In this document: positions 16,115 to 24,073 of the stretch, piece by piece
How positions within the stretch are numbered: position 1 is the first letter of the stretch
Layout of the letters: the number at the start of each line of letters is the position of its first letter
Origin: JBLHKS01 sp047620505
GTDB taxonomy: Bacteria > Verrucomicrobiota > Verrucomicrobiia > Verrucomicrobiales > DEV007
Assembly: GCA_047620505.1 (NCBI GenBank)
Contig: JBLHKS010000037.1
Span: 1 to 44,943, forward strand
Length of the DNA: 44,943 nt
Direction of reading: 5' to 3'
Position numbers and translations under genes: made by a program
Notes under the pieces: generated by a model
Databases searched by the model: none
What the model was told of the DNA's origin: nothing
The model's input: only the letters and a program-made list of their open reading frames with translations

Positions 16115-17710
16115 CTATTCTTCGTCGTCAGATTCCGGCTCAGCATCGTCGGTAGCCGGCGCTTCGCCTGGCTCTTCCGGCTCTGGAGCCGGATCGGGAG
16201 TTTCGTCTTTGGAATCCGGTTTTTCTTCCTTGGGATCAGGCGTTTCGTCCTTCGAATCAGGCTTTTCCTTGTCAGCAGCTGCTGGTTTCGGAGCAGGCTT
16301 CGGCTTTGGATCTGGCTTAGGCTTCTTAGGTTCGGGTTTGGGCTCGACAACCGGCTCCGGTTTTGCTCCCAGGACCTCAGCATAAATCAGCGCACCTTTG
16401 AGCGCGTCGACTGCACGACCGAGTTGGCGGTCTGTCCACTTCGCCGCTTTTTCCTGTTCGGCAGGTGGCAGAGTTTCGCGGCGGAACCACTTCATGAGAA
16501 GGACTTCCTCTTGCGGTGTCAACGTCGCGACGATGTTGGGCTCGACACCGTTTTCGTGAATCGTCCGCTTACTTGGCGTGTAGTACTTGGCGGTTGTCAG
16601 GCGGATCGCGTTGCCTCGGCCTGGGACCGGGATGATCGATTGGACGGAGCCTTTTCCAAAAGTGGTGACGCCGACGATGATCGCACGATGCAGATCCTGA
16701 AGAGCGCCTGAAACGACTTCAGCACCACTGGCGCTACCGTGGTTAACGAGGATCGCAAGCGGATAATCGCGAGGGCGACGCTTAGCAGGTGAAGTTCGAT
16801 AAACTTTGGTGTTGGCGGCCTTATTTCTACCTTCGGTCGTCAGGACAACCGTTCCTGGCGGGACGAATTCACCGCAAACCTGAATCGCGCTGCTGAGCAG
16901 TCCGCCCGGGTTGTTGCGCATGTCGAAAACGAGCGCCTCCATCCCCTGCCGCTCGAGATCATCGAGCGCCTCGACCAGTTCACCGGCGGACGGCTCATTA
17001 AATTGCGTCAGGCGGAGGTAGCCGATTTTGAGGTCGCCTGAGTAGCGAGGCTCAAGCAAAACTACGTCGCGGATCGTAGATTCGCGGATGACTTCGCGAA
17101 CCATTTCAACTTCGAGAAGCTGATTGTTGGCCGGCCTGCGAAGGGTCAAAGCCAGTTTCTGGCCCGGCTTTCCGCGCATCAACTGCATCGCCTCAGTCAG
17201 GCCGACTTTGTCTGCGAGAAAGTCGTTAATTTTGAGGACCTGATCGCCTGGCAAGACTCCTTCGCGAGCAGCTGGCCCGTCTTCGCGAACAGCGACGATG
17301 GTGAGGACATCATTCCGGTAAGCCACGGTGACTCCGACGCCTTCGTAGGTGCTGTTGGTCTCTCGCTGCATCTGCTGGAAAACATCCGGATGCATGAACT
17401 GGCAATGTGGATCGAGATTCGAAAGCATCCCTTCAAGCGCGCTGTTCATGAGCTGCTCGTAGGTGATTTCCTTTTCGTCGACGTAGTTTTGTCGAATCAG
17501 CTCGATCACGGTGGCGAGCAATTCGATCTCGCGATAACCAAAATCATCTTCCCCCTCATCCGGAATCAGGCTGGGGGCCTCATCGGGTTCGGCGTCGGGA
17601 TCCTTTTCAGGAAGTTGATCGTTCTGAGCAGCTGCTGGCGCAGCGAGCATGGCCCAGAGCATCGTGGCGACGGTGGCGAGGGCCGGAAATTTCAGAGTTG
17701 AGATCTTCAT
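16115..17710 (-). CDS. ctpA: S41-family carboxyl-terminal processing protease with charged C-terminal tail
   Basis: The 531-residue exported protease has a signal peptide (LATVATMLWAMLAAPAAAQ). Next comes a PDZ domain (GVGVTVAYRNDVLTIVAVRE to PGQKLALTLRR). The S41 catalytic core shows the nucleophile Ser in NHGSASGAEVVSGAL and the general-base Lys in TTFGKGSVQSIIPV. It probably trims periplasmic proteins. The last ~90 residues are a Pro/Lys/Glu/Asp tail with the duplicated unit KPDSKDETPDP, and are unlike the core. Two copies of the 12-bp palindrome family fall in this gene, one encoding the signal-peptide end and one in the tail, both read as Ala-Ala-Ala. Confidence 0.9.
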   Translation of the reverse strand: MKISTLKFPALATVATMLWAMLAAPAAAQNDQLPEKDPDAEPDEAPSLIPDEGEDDFGYREIELLATVIELIRQNYVDEKEITYEQLMNSALEGMLSNLDPHCQFMHPDVFQQMQRETNSTYEGVGVTVAYRNDVLTIVAVREDGPAAREGVLPGDQVLKINDFLADKVGLTEAMQLMRGKPGQKLALTLRRPANNQLLEVEMVREVIRESTIRDVVLLEPRYSGDLKIGYLRLTQFNEPSAGELVEALDDLERQGMEALVFDMRNNPGGLLSSAIQVCGEFVPPGTVVLTTEGRNKAANTKVYRTSPAKRRPRDYPLAILVNHGSASGAEVVSGALQDLHRAIIVGVTTFGKGSVQSIIPVPGRGNAIRLTTAKYYTPSKRTIHENGVEPNIVATLTPQEEVLLMKWFRRETLPPAEQEKAAKWTDRQLGRAVDALKGALIYAEVLGAKPEPVVEPKPEPKKPKPDPKPKPAPKPAAADKEKPDSKDETPDPKEEKPDSKDETPDPAPEPEEPGEAPATDDAEPESDDEE

Positions 17711-17779
17711 CGTTGGGAAAGTATCTCCGCATCCGGGCCGAACACAAGCAGGCGATTCTCCGGCGATCGCGGATTTTGG

Positions 17780-18184
17780 TTAGAGCATCGAGGGCGGGAT
17801 CATGTCGTAGTAGATCAGCGCGACGAATCCGCCTTTGCAGGCGATGTGGAGAAACTGATCGACGTGAAAATTGGTCCAGCCTTCGGATTTCAGGAAATCG
17901 ATGACCCAGTGCAGGACGAATTCGGCCAGGGCGAGGACAAACAGACCGGTGATCGCCCAAACGATGCCAGCCTGGATGATGCTGTGAGCGGTCAGGCAGT
18001 GAAACCAGAGGCCGCGTGGTTTGTCCGGGTACTTGCTGTTTTCACGCGGAAGCCGGTGGTTTTTATGAACGGCGATGAAGTCACCCTGAAGTGGGTAGTC
18101 GCCGATCATGTGGCCGACGGTCAGCGCACACAAAATGACCCACCAAGGCTGGTCCAGGCCGATCATTCCATCTTCGAGAATCAT
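17780..18184 (-). CDS. DUF3307-family small membrane protein
   Basis: The 134-residue product has about four hydrophobic segments. It carries the conserved features of DUF3307: an early HMIGDYPLQGDF block, a central CLTAHSIIQ block, and a late LHWVIDFLKSEGWTNFHVDQFLH block ending near an aromatic membrane segment. Its function is unknown; family members are inner-membrane proteins, sometimes next to regulators. It sits between the cNMP-domain protein and the processing protease, all on the minus strand with short gaps. Confidence 0.75.
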   Translation of the reverse strand: MILEDGMIGLDQPWWVILCALTVGHMIGDYPLQGDFIAVHKNHRLPRENSKYPDKPRGLWFHCLTAHSIIQAGIVWAITGLFVLALAEFVLHWVIDFLKSEGWTNFHVDQFLHIACKGGFVALIYYDMIPPSML

Positions 18185-18253
18185 CCGAGTAGCTGGTTGA
18201 GTTGAAGAGGAGGCCGAAGAGCGATTTCTCTCCGATGCCTGGCCGCCGAGGTG

Positions 18254-18733
18254 TCAGCGGCTGCCCCAGGATCCGGTCATCGCTTCCTGAGCGATTGCGA
18301 CCTTTTCATTCGTCGTTCGAAGTCGCCGACTGAGCTGAGTTGCAATGGCGATGACGAGCTTGGCCGTCGCATCCGGATGGCTCGTCAGGAAGGTCATGAG
18401 CGTGTCGCGAGAAATACTCCAGAGATAGGAATATTCCTTGGCGATAACCGTCGCACTCGCAGTGCCCGGGTCGAAAATGTTGATTTCGCCGATCGCGTCA
18501 CCCGCTTTCAGCTTCCCGAGAAAAATTGCTCGACCAGTTGTGGAAGTTTCAACGTGGAGCATTCCGGAAACGACAAGGAACAAGGAAGACTGAACATCGC
18601 CTTCCTGGATGATTATGGTCCCGGGATCCGCATCGACCCATTTTCCAAAAGCGCTCAGCTGCTTCCGGTCCTCCTCACTCAAATCTTTGACGACGCCTAA
18701 CGCGGGAAGATCTGGCTGTTTAAACTCGCTCAT
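18254..18733 (-). CDS. Cyclic-nucleotide-binding-domain protein without a DNA-binding domain
   Basis: The 159-residue product is one cNMP-binding beta-barrel of the CRP/FNR type. DPGTIIIQEGDVQSSLFLVV is the first barrel half. GDAIGEINIFDPGTASATV corresponds to the phosphate-binding cassette, where CRP has a GExG...RxA pattern; here the arginine is replaced (TASATV), so classical cAMP binding is doubtful. A C-terminal helix follows (ATAKLVIAIATQLSRRL). No helix-turn-helix is present, so it is not a standard transcription factor. It lies directly after clpX, and could be a small regulator of a neighbouring enzyme. Confidence 0.8.
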   Translation of the reverse strand: MSEFKQPDLPALGVVKDLSEEDRKQLSAFGKWVDADPGTIIIQEGDVQSSLFLVVSGMLHVETSTTGRAIFLGKLKAGDAIGEINIFDPGTASATVIAKEYSYLWSISRDTLMTFLTSHPDATAKLVIAIATQLSRRLRTTNEKVAIAQEAMTGSWGSR

Positions 18734-18795
18734 GCGCCCACTTGAACTGATTCAATGCAGATCCGCAAGAATTTTACCGACCACTTGGAGTCGAT

Positions 18796-20052
18796 TCAGG
18801 CAGCGTCTTTATTCTCCTGACGAAGACCGAGCGCGGGAGCGGTGAGACCTTCGACCGACGCCCGATTTACGGTAATCGACTCGACGTCATCACGGCTTGG
18901 AGCCTCAAACATCACTTCGAGCATCAGCTTCTCGAAAATCGACCGCAAAGCTCGCGCTCCGGTGCCGCGTTTGATCGCCTCTTCGGCCATCGCTTCCAGA
19001 CCGTCCGGAGTGACGTTCAGATTGACCCCGTCCATGGCGAGCAATTTGCGATACTGCTTGAGCATCGCGTTTTTCGGCTCTGTCAGGATCTTGATCAGCT
19101 GCTCCCGATCGAGTTTTTCAAGCGCGGAAAGGATAGGAAGTCGTCCGATGAACTCAGGAATCAAGCCGAAACCAAGGAGGTCTTCCGGCGTCGCCTTTGA
19201 CATATCGTAGGACTCTTCCTCGTCGACTTGATCCACGTCCCGTTCGACTTGGCGGAATCCGAGCACCTGCTTGCCGATTCGGCGGCCAATGACCTCTTCC
19301 ATTCCAACAAACGCACCACCGCAGATGAAAAGAATGCGCTCGGTGTTAACTTGAATGTATTCCTGCTGTGGATGCTTTCGTCCGCCTTGGGGCGGAACGT
19401 TGCAGATGGTCCCCTCGAGAATCTTCAACAACGCTTGCTGAACGCCTTCGCCAGAAACATCACGCGTGATGCTGACGTTGTCGGTTTTCCGACCGATTTT
19501 GTCGATCTCATCGATGTAGATGATCCCGAGTTCAGCCCGTTTGACGTCGTAATCGGCGGTCTGAAGCAGGCGAAGAACAATGTTCTCGACATCCTCGCCG
19601 ACATAGCCCGCTTCGGTAAGCGTGGTGGCGTCCGCGATGCAGAAGGGGACATTCAAAACTCGCGCAAGCGTCTTCGCTAACAGCGTTTTTCCTGAACCAG
19701 TCGGACCGATCAGAAGAATATTGCTCTTCTCGATCTCGACATCGTCCCCAGAAGAAATGTCCTGGTTGATCCGCTTGTAGTGATTGTGGACCGCGACGGA
19801 GAGAACCTTCTTGGCCTGATCCTGGCCGATGACGTGCTGGTTCAGCTCCTCGAAGATATCCTTCGGCTTCGGGACCTTGAACTGATTGGTCGGTTCCTGG
19901 TTTTCCTCGCCAAGTTCTTTGTCGAGGATGCCTTTGCAGACGTTGATACAGCTGTCGCAGATGTAGACGCCGGGACCAGCGATCAGCTTTTTCACCTCAG
20001 CGTGACTCTTTCCGCAGAAAGAGCACATGGTCAGATTTGATGCACGGGCCAT
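18796..20052 (-). CDS. clpX: ATP-dependent Clp protease ATP-binding subunit ClpX
   Basis: ClpX is the hexameric AAA+ unfoldase that feeds substrates to ClpP. The 418-residue product has the N-terminal zinc-binding domain with C10, C13, C32 and C35. Walker A GPTGSGKT is at 116-123 and Walker B IIYIDEID ends near 184. The GYVGED pore-loop motif follows Walker A. A sensor-2 block appears near RGTGARALRSIFEKLMLEVM. The ClpP-docking loop appears as LGF in KQVLGFRQ, in place of the common IGF. It follows clpP after a 139-bp gap containing several small hairpins, a T7 tract and one exact copy of the CAGCAGCTGCTG palindrome. Confidence 0.97.
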   Translation of the reverse strand: MARASNLTMCSFCGKSHAEVKKLIAGPGVYICDSCINVCKGILDKELGEENQEPTNQFKVPKPKDIFEELNQHVIGQDQAKKVLSVAVHNHYKRINQDISSGDDVEIEKSNILLIGPTGSGKTLLAKTLARVLNVPFCIADATTLTEAGYVGEDVENIVLRLLQTADYDVKRAELGIIYIDEIDKIGRKTDNVSITRDVSGEGVQQALLKILEGTICNVPPQGGRKHPQQEYIQVNTERILFICGGAFVGMEEVIGRRIGKQVLGFRQVERDVDQVDEEESYDMSKATPEDLLGFGLIPEFIGRLPILSALEKLDREQLIKILTEPKNAMLKQYRKLLAMDGVNLNVTPDGLEAMAEEAIKRGTGARALRSIFEKLMLEVMFEAPSRDDVESITVNRASVEGLTAPALGLRQENKDAA

Positions 20053-20191
20053 TGGGAGATCTGGAAATTATGAATTTCTTGAAAAAAAGAAAGTTAGCCC
20101 GCTTTGCTCAAGGCGCCAGCACTTTGACATCGGAGACTCCGATTTTTGTTCGGAGCTCCGTCAGCAGCTGCTGGCTGAATCGCAAATCGGC
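20053..20191. other. clpP-clpX spacer with nested hairpins and a T-tract
   Basis: This 139-bp gap holds three overlapping small palindromes: ATCGGA-GAC-TCCGAT at 20129-20143, CGGAGCTCCG at 20151-20160, and alternative pairing of CTCCGA with TCGGAG between them. A copy of CAGCAGCTGCTG lies at 20162-20173. On the minus strand a CTTTC-plus-seven-T tract (20081-20087) lies about 30 bases before clpX, preceded only by a weak stem. It could modulate read-through from clpP into clpX or RNA stability. Confidence 0.4.
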
Positions 20192-20890
20192 CTAGGATTC
20201 AGGCTCAGGCTCGCTGCTACCAGGCTCGAAAACTTTGTCGACCAAACCGTATTCCATGGCCTCTTTTGCGGTCATGTAATTGTCGCGATCCGCATCGAGC
20301 TCGATCTTTTCGATCGGCTGACCCGTGTGATGCGAGAGAATCTTGTTCAGCCCCTTCTTCAGGCCATACATAAATTCCACGGTGCGCTCAACATCGCTGG
20401 CCGTGCCCTGTGCGCCGCCGGAGACCTGGTGGATCATCACATGCGAGTTCGGAAGCGCATAACGCTTACCCTTCGTGCCGGCACAGAGCAAAACCGCGCC
20501 CATGCTGGCTGCCATGCCCATGCAATAAGTGTTCACGTCGCAGGTGATGAACTGCATCGTGTCATAAATCGCGAGGCCGGCCGTTACCGAACCACCAGGC
20601 GAGTTGATGTAGACGTTGATGTCCTTCTTCGGGTCCTGCATCTGCAAGTAGAGCATCTGAGCGATGACGTAGTTCGCCAGCGGGTCGCTCACCGTCTCAC
20701 CGATGAAGATGATGCGGTCCTTCATCAACCGCGAAAGCAGGTCAAACGCGATCGTCGTGCCGCCTTCCTTTTCGTAGATCGTCACGTTTCCTGGACTAGC
20801 CGCCGTGCCGCCGATGCCCGGGAAACCCGATTGGATCGCGCGGTTCTGAAGGTCGGCTGGCAGGAGGGGAGAAATGGGTGAATCGCTCAT
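20192..20890 (-). CDS. clpP: ATP-dependent Clp protease proteolytic subunit ClpP
   Basis: The 232-residue serine peptidase forms a tetradecameric chamber with ClpX. The catalytic Ser129 is in GMAASMGA and His154 in HVMIHQ; the Asp is near residue 203 in DRDNYM. The early block DRIIFIGETVSD and the handle helix around DVERTVEFMYGLKKGLNKIL match the family. The first ~35 residues are longer than in E. coli and probably contain a propeptide. The C-terminus is acidic (EPGSSEPEPES). It lies 48 bases behind tig, giving the canonical tig-clpP-clpX order. Confidence 0.97.
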   Translation of the reverse strand: MSDSPISPLLPADLQNRAIQSGFPGIGGTAASPGNVTIYEKEGGTTIAFDLLSRLMKDRIIFIGETVSDPLANYVIAQMLYLQMQDPKKDINVYINSPGGSVTAGLAIYDTMQFITCDVNTYCMGMAASMGAVLLCAGTKGKRYALPNSHVMIHQVSGGAQGTASDVERTVEFMYGLKKGLNKILSHHTGQPIEKIELDADRDNYMTAKEAMEYGLVDKVFEPGSSEPEPES

Positions 20891-20938
20891 ATTACGTGTC
20901 TGAATTTGTCGTTCGGTATTGGGAAAACTATCTGGAAA

Positions 20939-22339
20939 TCAATCTTCTTTCGTCTCGGCTGGCTCCTCATCAAGGTCATGATCTTCGCCTGTGTCGTGCT
21001 GATGATCGGGATTGTCGCACTCGTGAGCCGGCCGATCAACTTCAGTTACGGTGGCCTTCTCTCTTAGCAATTCGAGAGTCTTCGACGTGACAATTTGATT
21101 CGCGAAAGAGCCGATCTGATTCGCCTTTTGAACCTGCTTGAAAAACTTCTTCGGCGTCTGGCCAGCCTGCATTGCTGCCTGGGCGATCGATCCAAGAATT
21201 TCGTCCTGCGTCGCCTCGATTCCCTCCTTCTCAGCAATCTGATCCAGAATAAAGCCGGTCTTCACATTCACCTGCGCCTGCATCGACGCGTGCTTAAAGA
21301 TATCCTCCTGCTGCTCCTTGATCTGCTCCTCGGTCAGGCCCTGTGAATGCCCGCGAGTCACCATATCGTTCACCTGGCGCTGCGTTTCGTTCATCACCGC
21401 GCTCTCTGGCAGCTCAAATTCCAGCTCCTTATCGAGATACTCCATGATCTGAGTCGTCATCTCGGAAACACGCTCCTGCTCCTGATGAGCCGCGATCTGT
21501 TTCCCCGCCATCTCGCGAAGCGTCTCCACCGTCGCACCCTCCTCGATCTGACCGGCCAACTCATCCGTCCACTCGGGCATAACCCGGCGGCTGACGCCCT
21601 TGACCACGACCTTATAACTCAGCGTCTCGCCCCTCAGATCCTCAAACGGGATCTCCTCCGGCAAAACCACCTCGAATTCCTTCGTATCGTCCTTCTTCAA
21701 ACCCAGCAGCTGCTCGCAAAAGCCCGGTAGAAACGCCGCCTCATCGATCCGAAGCCACTGACCCTCGGCCTTGCCCCACTGAGCCGCCTTCTCCTCGATC
21801 TCAGCCAACGGCTTACCATCAAGTGTCCCGTCATAATCCAGAACCGCGAAATCGCCCAACTCCAGCTCCTTATCGACCTCTTCCATCGTCGCCAGACGCT
21901 CACGCAGATGATCCAGCTGATGATCGATATCGTGATCCGTGGCCTCGATCTTCGGCACCTCCACCGGGATTTCAAAATAGTTCGGAACCTCGAATTCCGG
22001 AGCCGTCTGCAACTGCGCCGTAAAACCAAACGAACCGTCTTCGATCACGAACTCGGCGTCCTTCACATCGGTCACGTTCAGAACATCGATCTTCTCCTTC
22101 TTGATGCCCTGCTGACAGCCCTGACGAATCAGCGTCTGCTTCAGCTCGTCCTCAATCTGTGGTCCGTACCGCTTTTCGATCACCTTCGAAGGCACTTTTC
22201 CGGGTCGAAACCCGGGAATTTTCGCCTGCTGAGAAAAGGAGGCAACGATGCGTTTGCGCTCAATCGTAACCGTTTCAGCAGGGACGTCAACGCGCATGGA
22301 AGCGCGGCAATCCGGCAGTCGCTCGACAATAAATTTCAT
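20939..22339 (-). CDS. tig: Trigger factor (ribosome-associated chaperone and peptidyl-prolyl isomerase)
   Basis: The 466-residue product has the ribosome-binding signature GFRPGKVP in its N-terminal domain. An FKBP-type isomerase domain follows at roughly residues 160-250 (GDFAVLDYDGTLDGKPLAEI, FCEQLLGLKKDDTKEFEVVL), then the helical C-terminal chaperone domain (EEQIKEQQEDIFKHASMQAQ). The C-terminus is a His/Asp/Glu-rich tail with five histidines in the last 30 residues, including DHQHDTGEDHD, which could bind metal. The ATG at 22339 is chosen because MKFIVERLPDCRASM aligns with the domain start, and because the promoter at 22395-22423 excludes the 51 extra upstream codons. Confidence 0.95.
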   Translation of the reverse strand: MKFIVERLPDCRASMRVDVPAETVTIERKRIVASFSQQAKIPGFRPGKVPSKVIEKRYGPQIEDELKQTLIRQGCQQGIKKEKIDVLNVTDVKDAEFVIEDGSFGFTAQLQTAPEFEVPNYFEIPVEVPKIEATDHDIDHQLDHLRERLATMEEVDKELELGDFAVLDYDGTLDGKPLAEIEEKAAQWGKAEGQWLRIDEAAFLPGFCEQLLGLKKDDTKEFEVVLPEEIPFEDLRGETLSYKVVVKGVSRRVMPEWTDELAGQIEEGATVETLREMAGKQIAAHQEQERVSEMTTQIMEYLDKELEFELPESAVMNETQRQVNDMVTRGHSQGLTEEQIKEQQEDIFKHASMQAQVNVKTGFILDQIAEKEGIEATQDEILGSIAQAAMQAGQTPKKFFKQVQKANQIGSFANQIVTSKTLELLREKATVTEVDRPAHECDNPDHQHDTGEDHDLDEEPAETKED

Positions 22340-22394
22340 GGAAAACCAAGGTAAAAATGCACGCAAATCCAGTCTTTGGATCCAGCGGGCCGGG

Positions 22395-22423
22395 ATTCTA
22401 GGCGAGAGGCGTCGGGAATGCAA
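22395..22423 (-). promoter_or_regulatory. Sigma-70-type promoter of the tig-clpP-clpX operon
   Basis: On the minus strand a TTGCAT -35 hexamer (22418-22423) and a TAGAAT -10 hexamer (22395-22400) are separated by exactly 17 bases. Start of transcription would fall near 22388, leaving about 50 bases of leader before the tig ATG. No Shine-Dalgarno sequence is seen in that leader. Confidence 0.6.
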
Positions 22424-22575
22424 ATGGCTTGACGATTCACTGAGAATCCCGCCGAAAACGCACGAAAATCCCCGCTCGGGCCGAGGGTGCAAATCGTCAA
22501 AGAATCGGTAATTCCACGGTGGCGAACAGGTTCTCCATCAAGGAGCTCCCAACAAAACCTGCTTGGATCCTCAGC

Positions 22576-22613
22576 AAAAAAAGAAGCGCCGCTCAGCAGT
22601 TGCTGGCGACGCT
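22576..22613 (-). terminator. Intrinsic terminator built on a palindrome-family copy
   Basis: On the minus strand the arms AGCGTCGCCAGCA and TGCTGAGCGGCGCT pair with one bulge and one G-U or mismatch around a 2-base loop. CTTC and seven U follow, the same tail sequence as the tamA terminator. The hairpin tip is a one-mismatch copy (CAGCAGTTGCTG, 22594-22605) of the window's 12-bp palindrome. It lies 5 bases past the TGA that ends a short orphan reading frame, and about 350 bases past the methyltransferase stop. Confidence 0.7.
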
Positions 22614-22617
22614 CACA

Positions 22618-22892
22618 TCATTTTTTGATTGGAATATTAGCTCCCTTTGGTAGCGCGATCACCCCAAGTACAGATCGATATTTGCCGGACCGAAGCCATC
22701 CATCTCGAACGAAAAATTATCGATCACCGCAATGGTCCGAGAATGGTTAAGAAGAAGGATTCATCGAAAAGCGGTGGGGTTTCGATAGTAGCGGACTTGC
22801 GAGCTTTGAGTTGAAACAGATGTTGGTAGGTAGATCGACTTGCCACTCACAGCTGCTTGAGTCGATTGCAGATGTTTGTCGTTGGATCTCAT
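22618..22892 (-). other. Possible decayed gene 3' end before a terminator
   Basis: This stretch between the methyltransferase and the terminator has no intact gene. Two overlapping minus-strand readings look protein-like and would join through a one-base shift at a GGGG run: NFSFEMDGFGPANIDLYLG in one frame and GVIALPKGANIPIKK in the next. The second ends at TGA 22620-22618, just before the terminator. Upstream in the first frame is a 43-codon open reading (22761-22892) of no recognised family. I treat it as a probable remnant; it could also be chance. Confidence 0.25.
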
Positions 22893-22961
22893 CGAGGCGA
22901 GACGAATTTGAATTTTACGTGCTTACTTCGGGCACAAACAGCGATCGACGCGGCCCTGGAG

Positions 22962-23612
22962 TCACTGATTTTCTTCTCCGTTTTCGAAAATCCAAACACC
23001 CCACCGCGGTATCTGCCGAACATTGCGGAAATCCCGAGCGACTTCCTCAACGGGCCCTTTATTTTGGCCAACCGGCAGCACCGCAAAACGACCTCCAGGG
23101 GTGAGTGCGTCCTTGAAAATTATCCGGATAAAGGTCTTCCAATCCGCTGCCGACCAACACCCGCTGCCTTCCCAGCCACAGTCAAAATTCGTTAAAAACG
23201 CAGTCACGAGATCCCAGCGACCTCCGATCTCGCTTACGCCTTCCGTTGGCGACTTGATCGTCAGCGGCCGAACGTCGATTTTGAACATTTCGCAGACCGG
23301 ACCAAACGAGAGGGAGCTTTCGTGGTTGCTTGGAACATCGCCGCCAACCGGCTCATGTCCATACCAATCGCAGACGGCTGGAAACATCCCGGGGCCCGTG
23401 CCGACATCGAGAATTTTGAGACCCTTGCTTTTATGTAGACCCAGCATCCGCGCACGCAGGATCGCACCTTTCACCCCAAGATCCTTTCGAAAATAGTTCT
23501 TCGAAGATTCCCGCTTCAGCTTCTCATAGGGCTCTCGATACGGCTCGATAAAGGCCTTAAATTCGCGAGGCGCGACCAGTTTTGCGCTGAGGTAATTGAG
23601 AACGCTTTTCAT
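22962..23612 (-). CDS. Class I SAM-dependent methyltransferase
   Basis: The 216-residue product has motif I of class I methyltransferases at KILDVGTGPGMFPAV, an acidic residue at the end of strand 2 (PVGGDVPSN), a central WDLVTAFLTNFD block and a strand-5 block ALTPGGRFAVLPVG. The N-terminal ~60 residues are helical and basic. The target is not apparent. It stands alone between two non-coding stretches; no operon partner is visible. The residue content (Cys, Trp in the variable region) and surroundings suggest an accessory gene. Confidence 0.8.
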   Translation of the reverse strand: MKSVLNYLSAKLVAPREFKAFIEPYREPYEKLKRESSKNYFRKDLGVKGAILRARMLGLHKSKGLKILDVGTGPGMFPAVCDWYGHEPVGGDVPSNHESSLSFGPVCEMFKIDVRPLTIKSPTEGVSEIGGRWDLVTAFLTNFDCGWEGSGCWSAADWKTFIRIIFKDALTPGGRFAVLPVGQNKGPVEEVARDFRNVRQIPRWGVWIFENGEENQ

Positions 23613-23930
23613 TTATTTGGCTTGAACTTTCTGGCGACGCCGAAACGGCAGACACGCTACCGCCCCTTGGTCACTCGGACCGCTTTTTACGACGCCGAAA
23701 CCAATCTGAGCAAGTCTTGGAGCTGTTAATAAGTCCCGCATTTCGGGATGAGCTGTTTGTCCGGTGGAATCTGAGCGGAGTCACGAGGAAAATTCCATAA
23801 TCGGCGAACCATCGGGTTTAACTGACAGGCATTCCGGATGCTTTAAGTCAGCATCTGGACCCTGCCCTTTAATTTTGAATCGCCAATGATCGAGGGTTTA
23901 TCGCAGATTCCGGTGGGCGTCAAAATTAAA
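23613..23930. other. Non-coding gap with short repeats and small hairpins
   Basis: No gene is supported here. I see a 12-bp direct repeat CGACGCCGAAAC at 23635-23646 and 23690-23701. Small hairpins are TCCCG/CGGGA near 23735-23750 and two GCAT/ATGC stems near 23830-23860. A 28-codon minus-strand open reading (MVRRLWNFPRDSAQIPPD...) lies in the middle. It is too short to call. Confidence 0.3.
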
Positions 23931-23981
23931 TTGAATGAAATTCAAAAATAATTGAACTCAGTCTCAGTATAATTGAACTCA
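23931..23981 (+). promoter_or_regulatory. AT-rich operator-like cluster with TATAAT before the beta-helix gene
   Basis: An inverted repeat TTGAAT-GAA-ATTCAA (23931-23945) is followed by two direct copies of ATAATTGAACTCA (23948-23960 and 23969-23981), spaced 21 bp start to start, two DNA turns. The second copy overlaps a perfect -10 hexamer TATAAT (23968-23973). No good -35 sits 16-18 bases upstream, which fits an activator-dependent promoter. It lies about 95 bases ahead of the start at 24074. Confidence 0.45.
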
Positions 23982-24073
23982 CTTACCCAGACGTAGATAC
24001 GCTCGGTCAGCAGCAGCTGGTTCGTTGAGCCTGAATCTTGCCAACGCACGACTGAAAGACAAAGCTGGGGCCG

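Noticed and set aside
16130..16390. Repeat-rich end of the processing protease as a separate repeat element
   Set aside because: It is in frame with the protease and encodes a charged Pro-rich tail; the DNA repeats follow from the repeated amino-acid unit.
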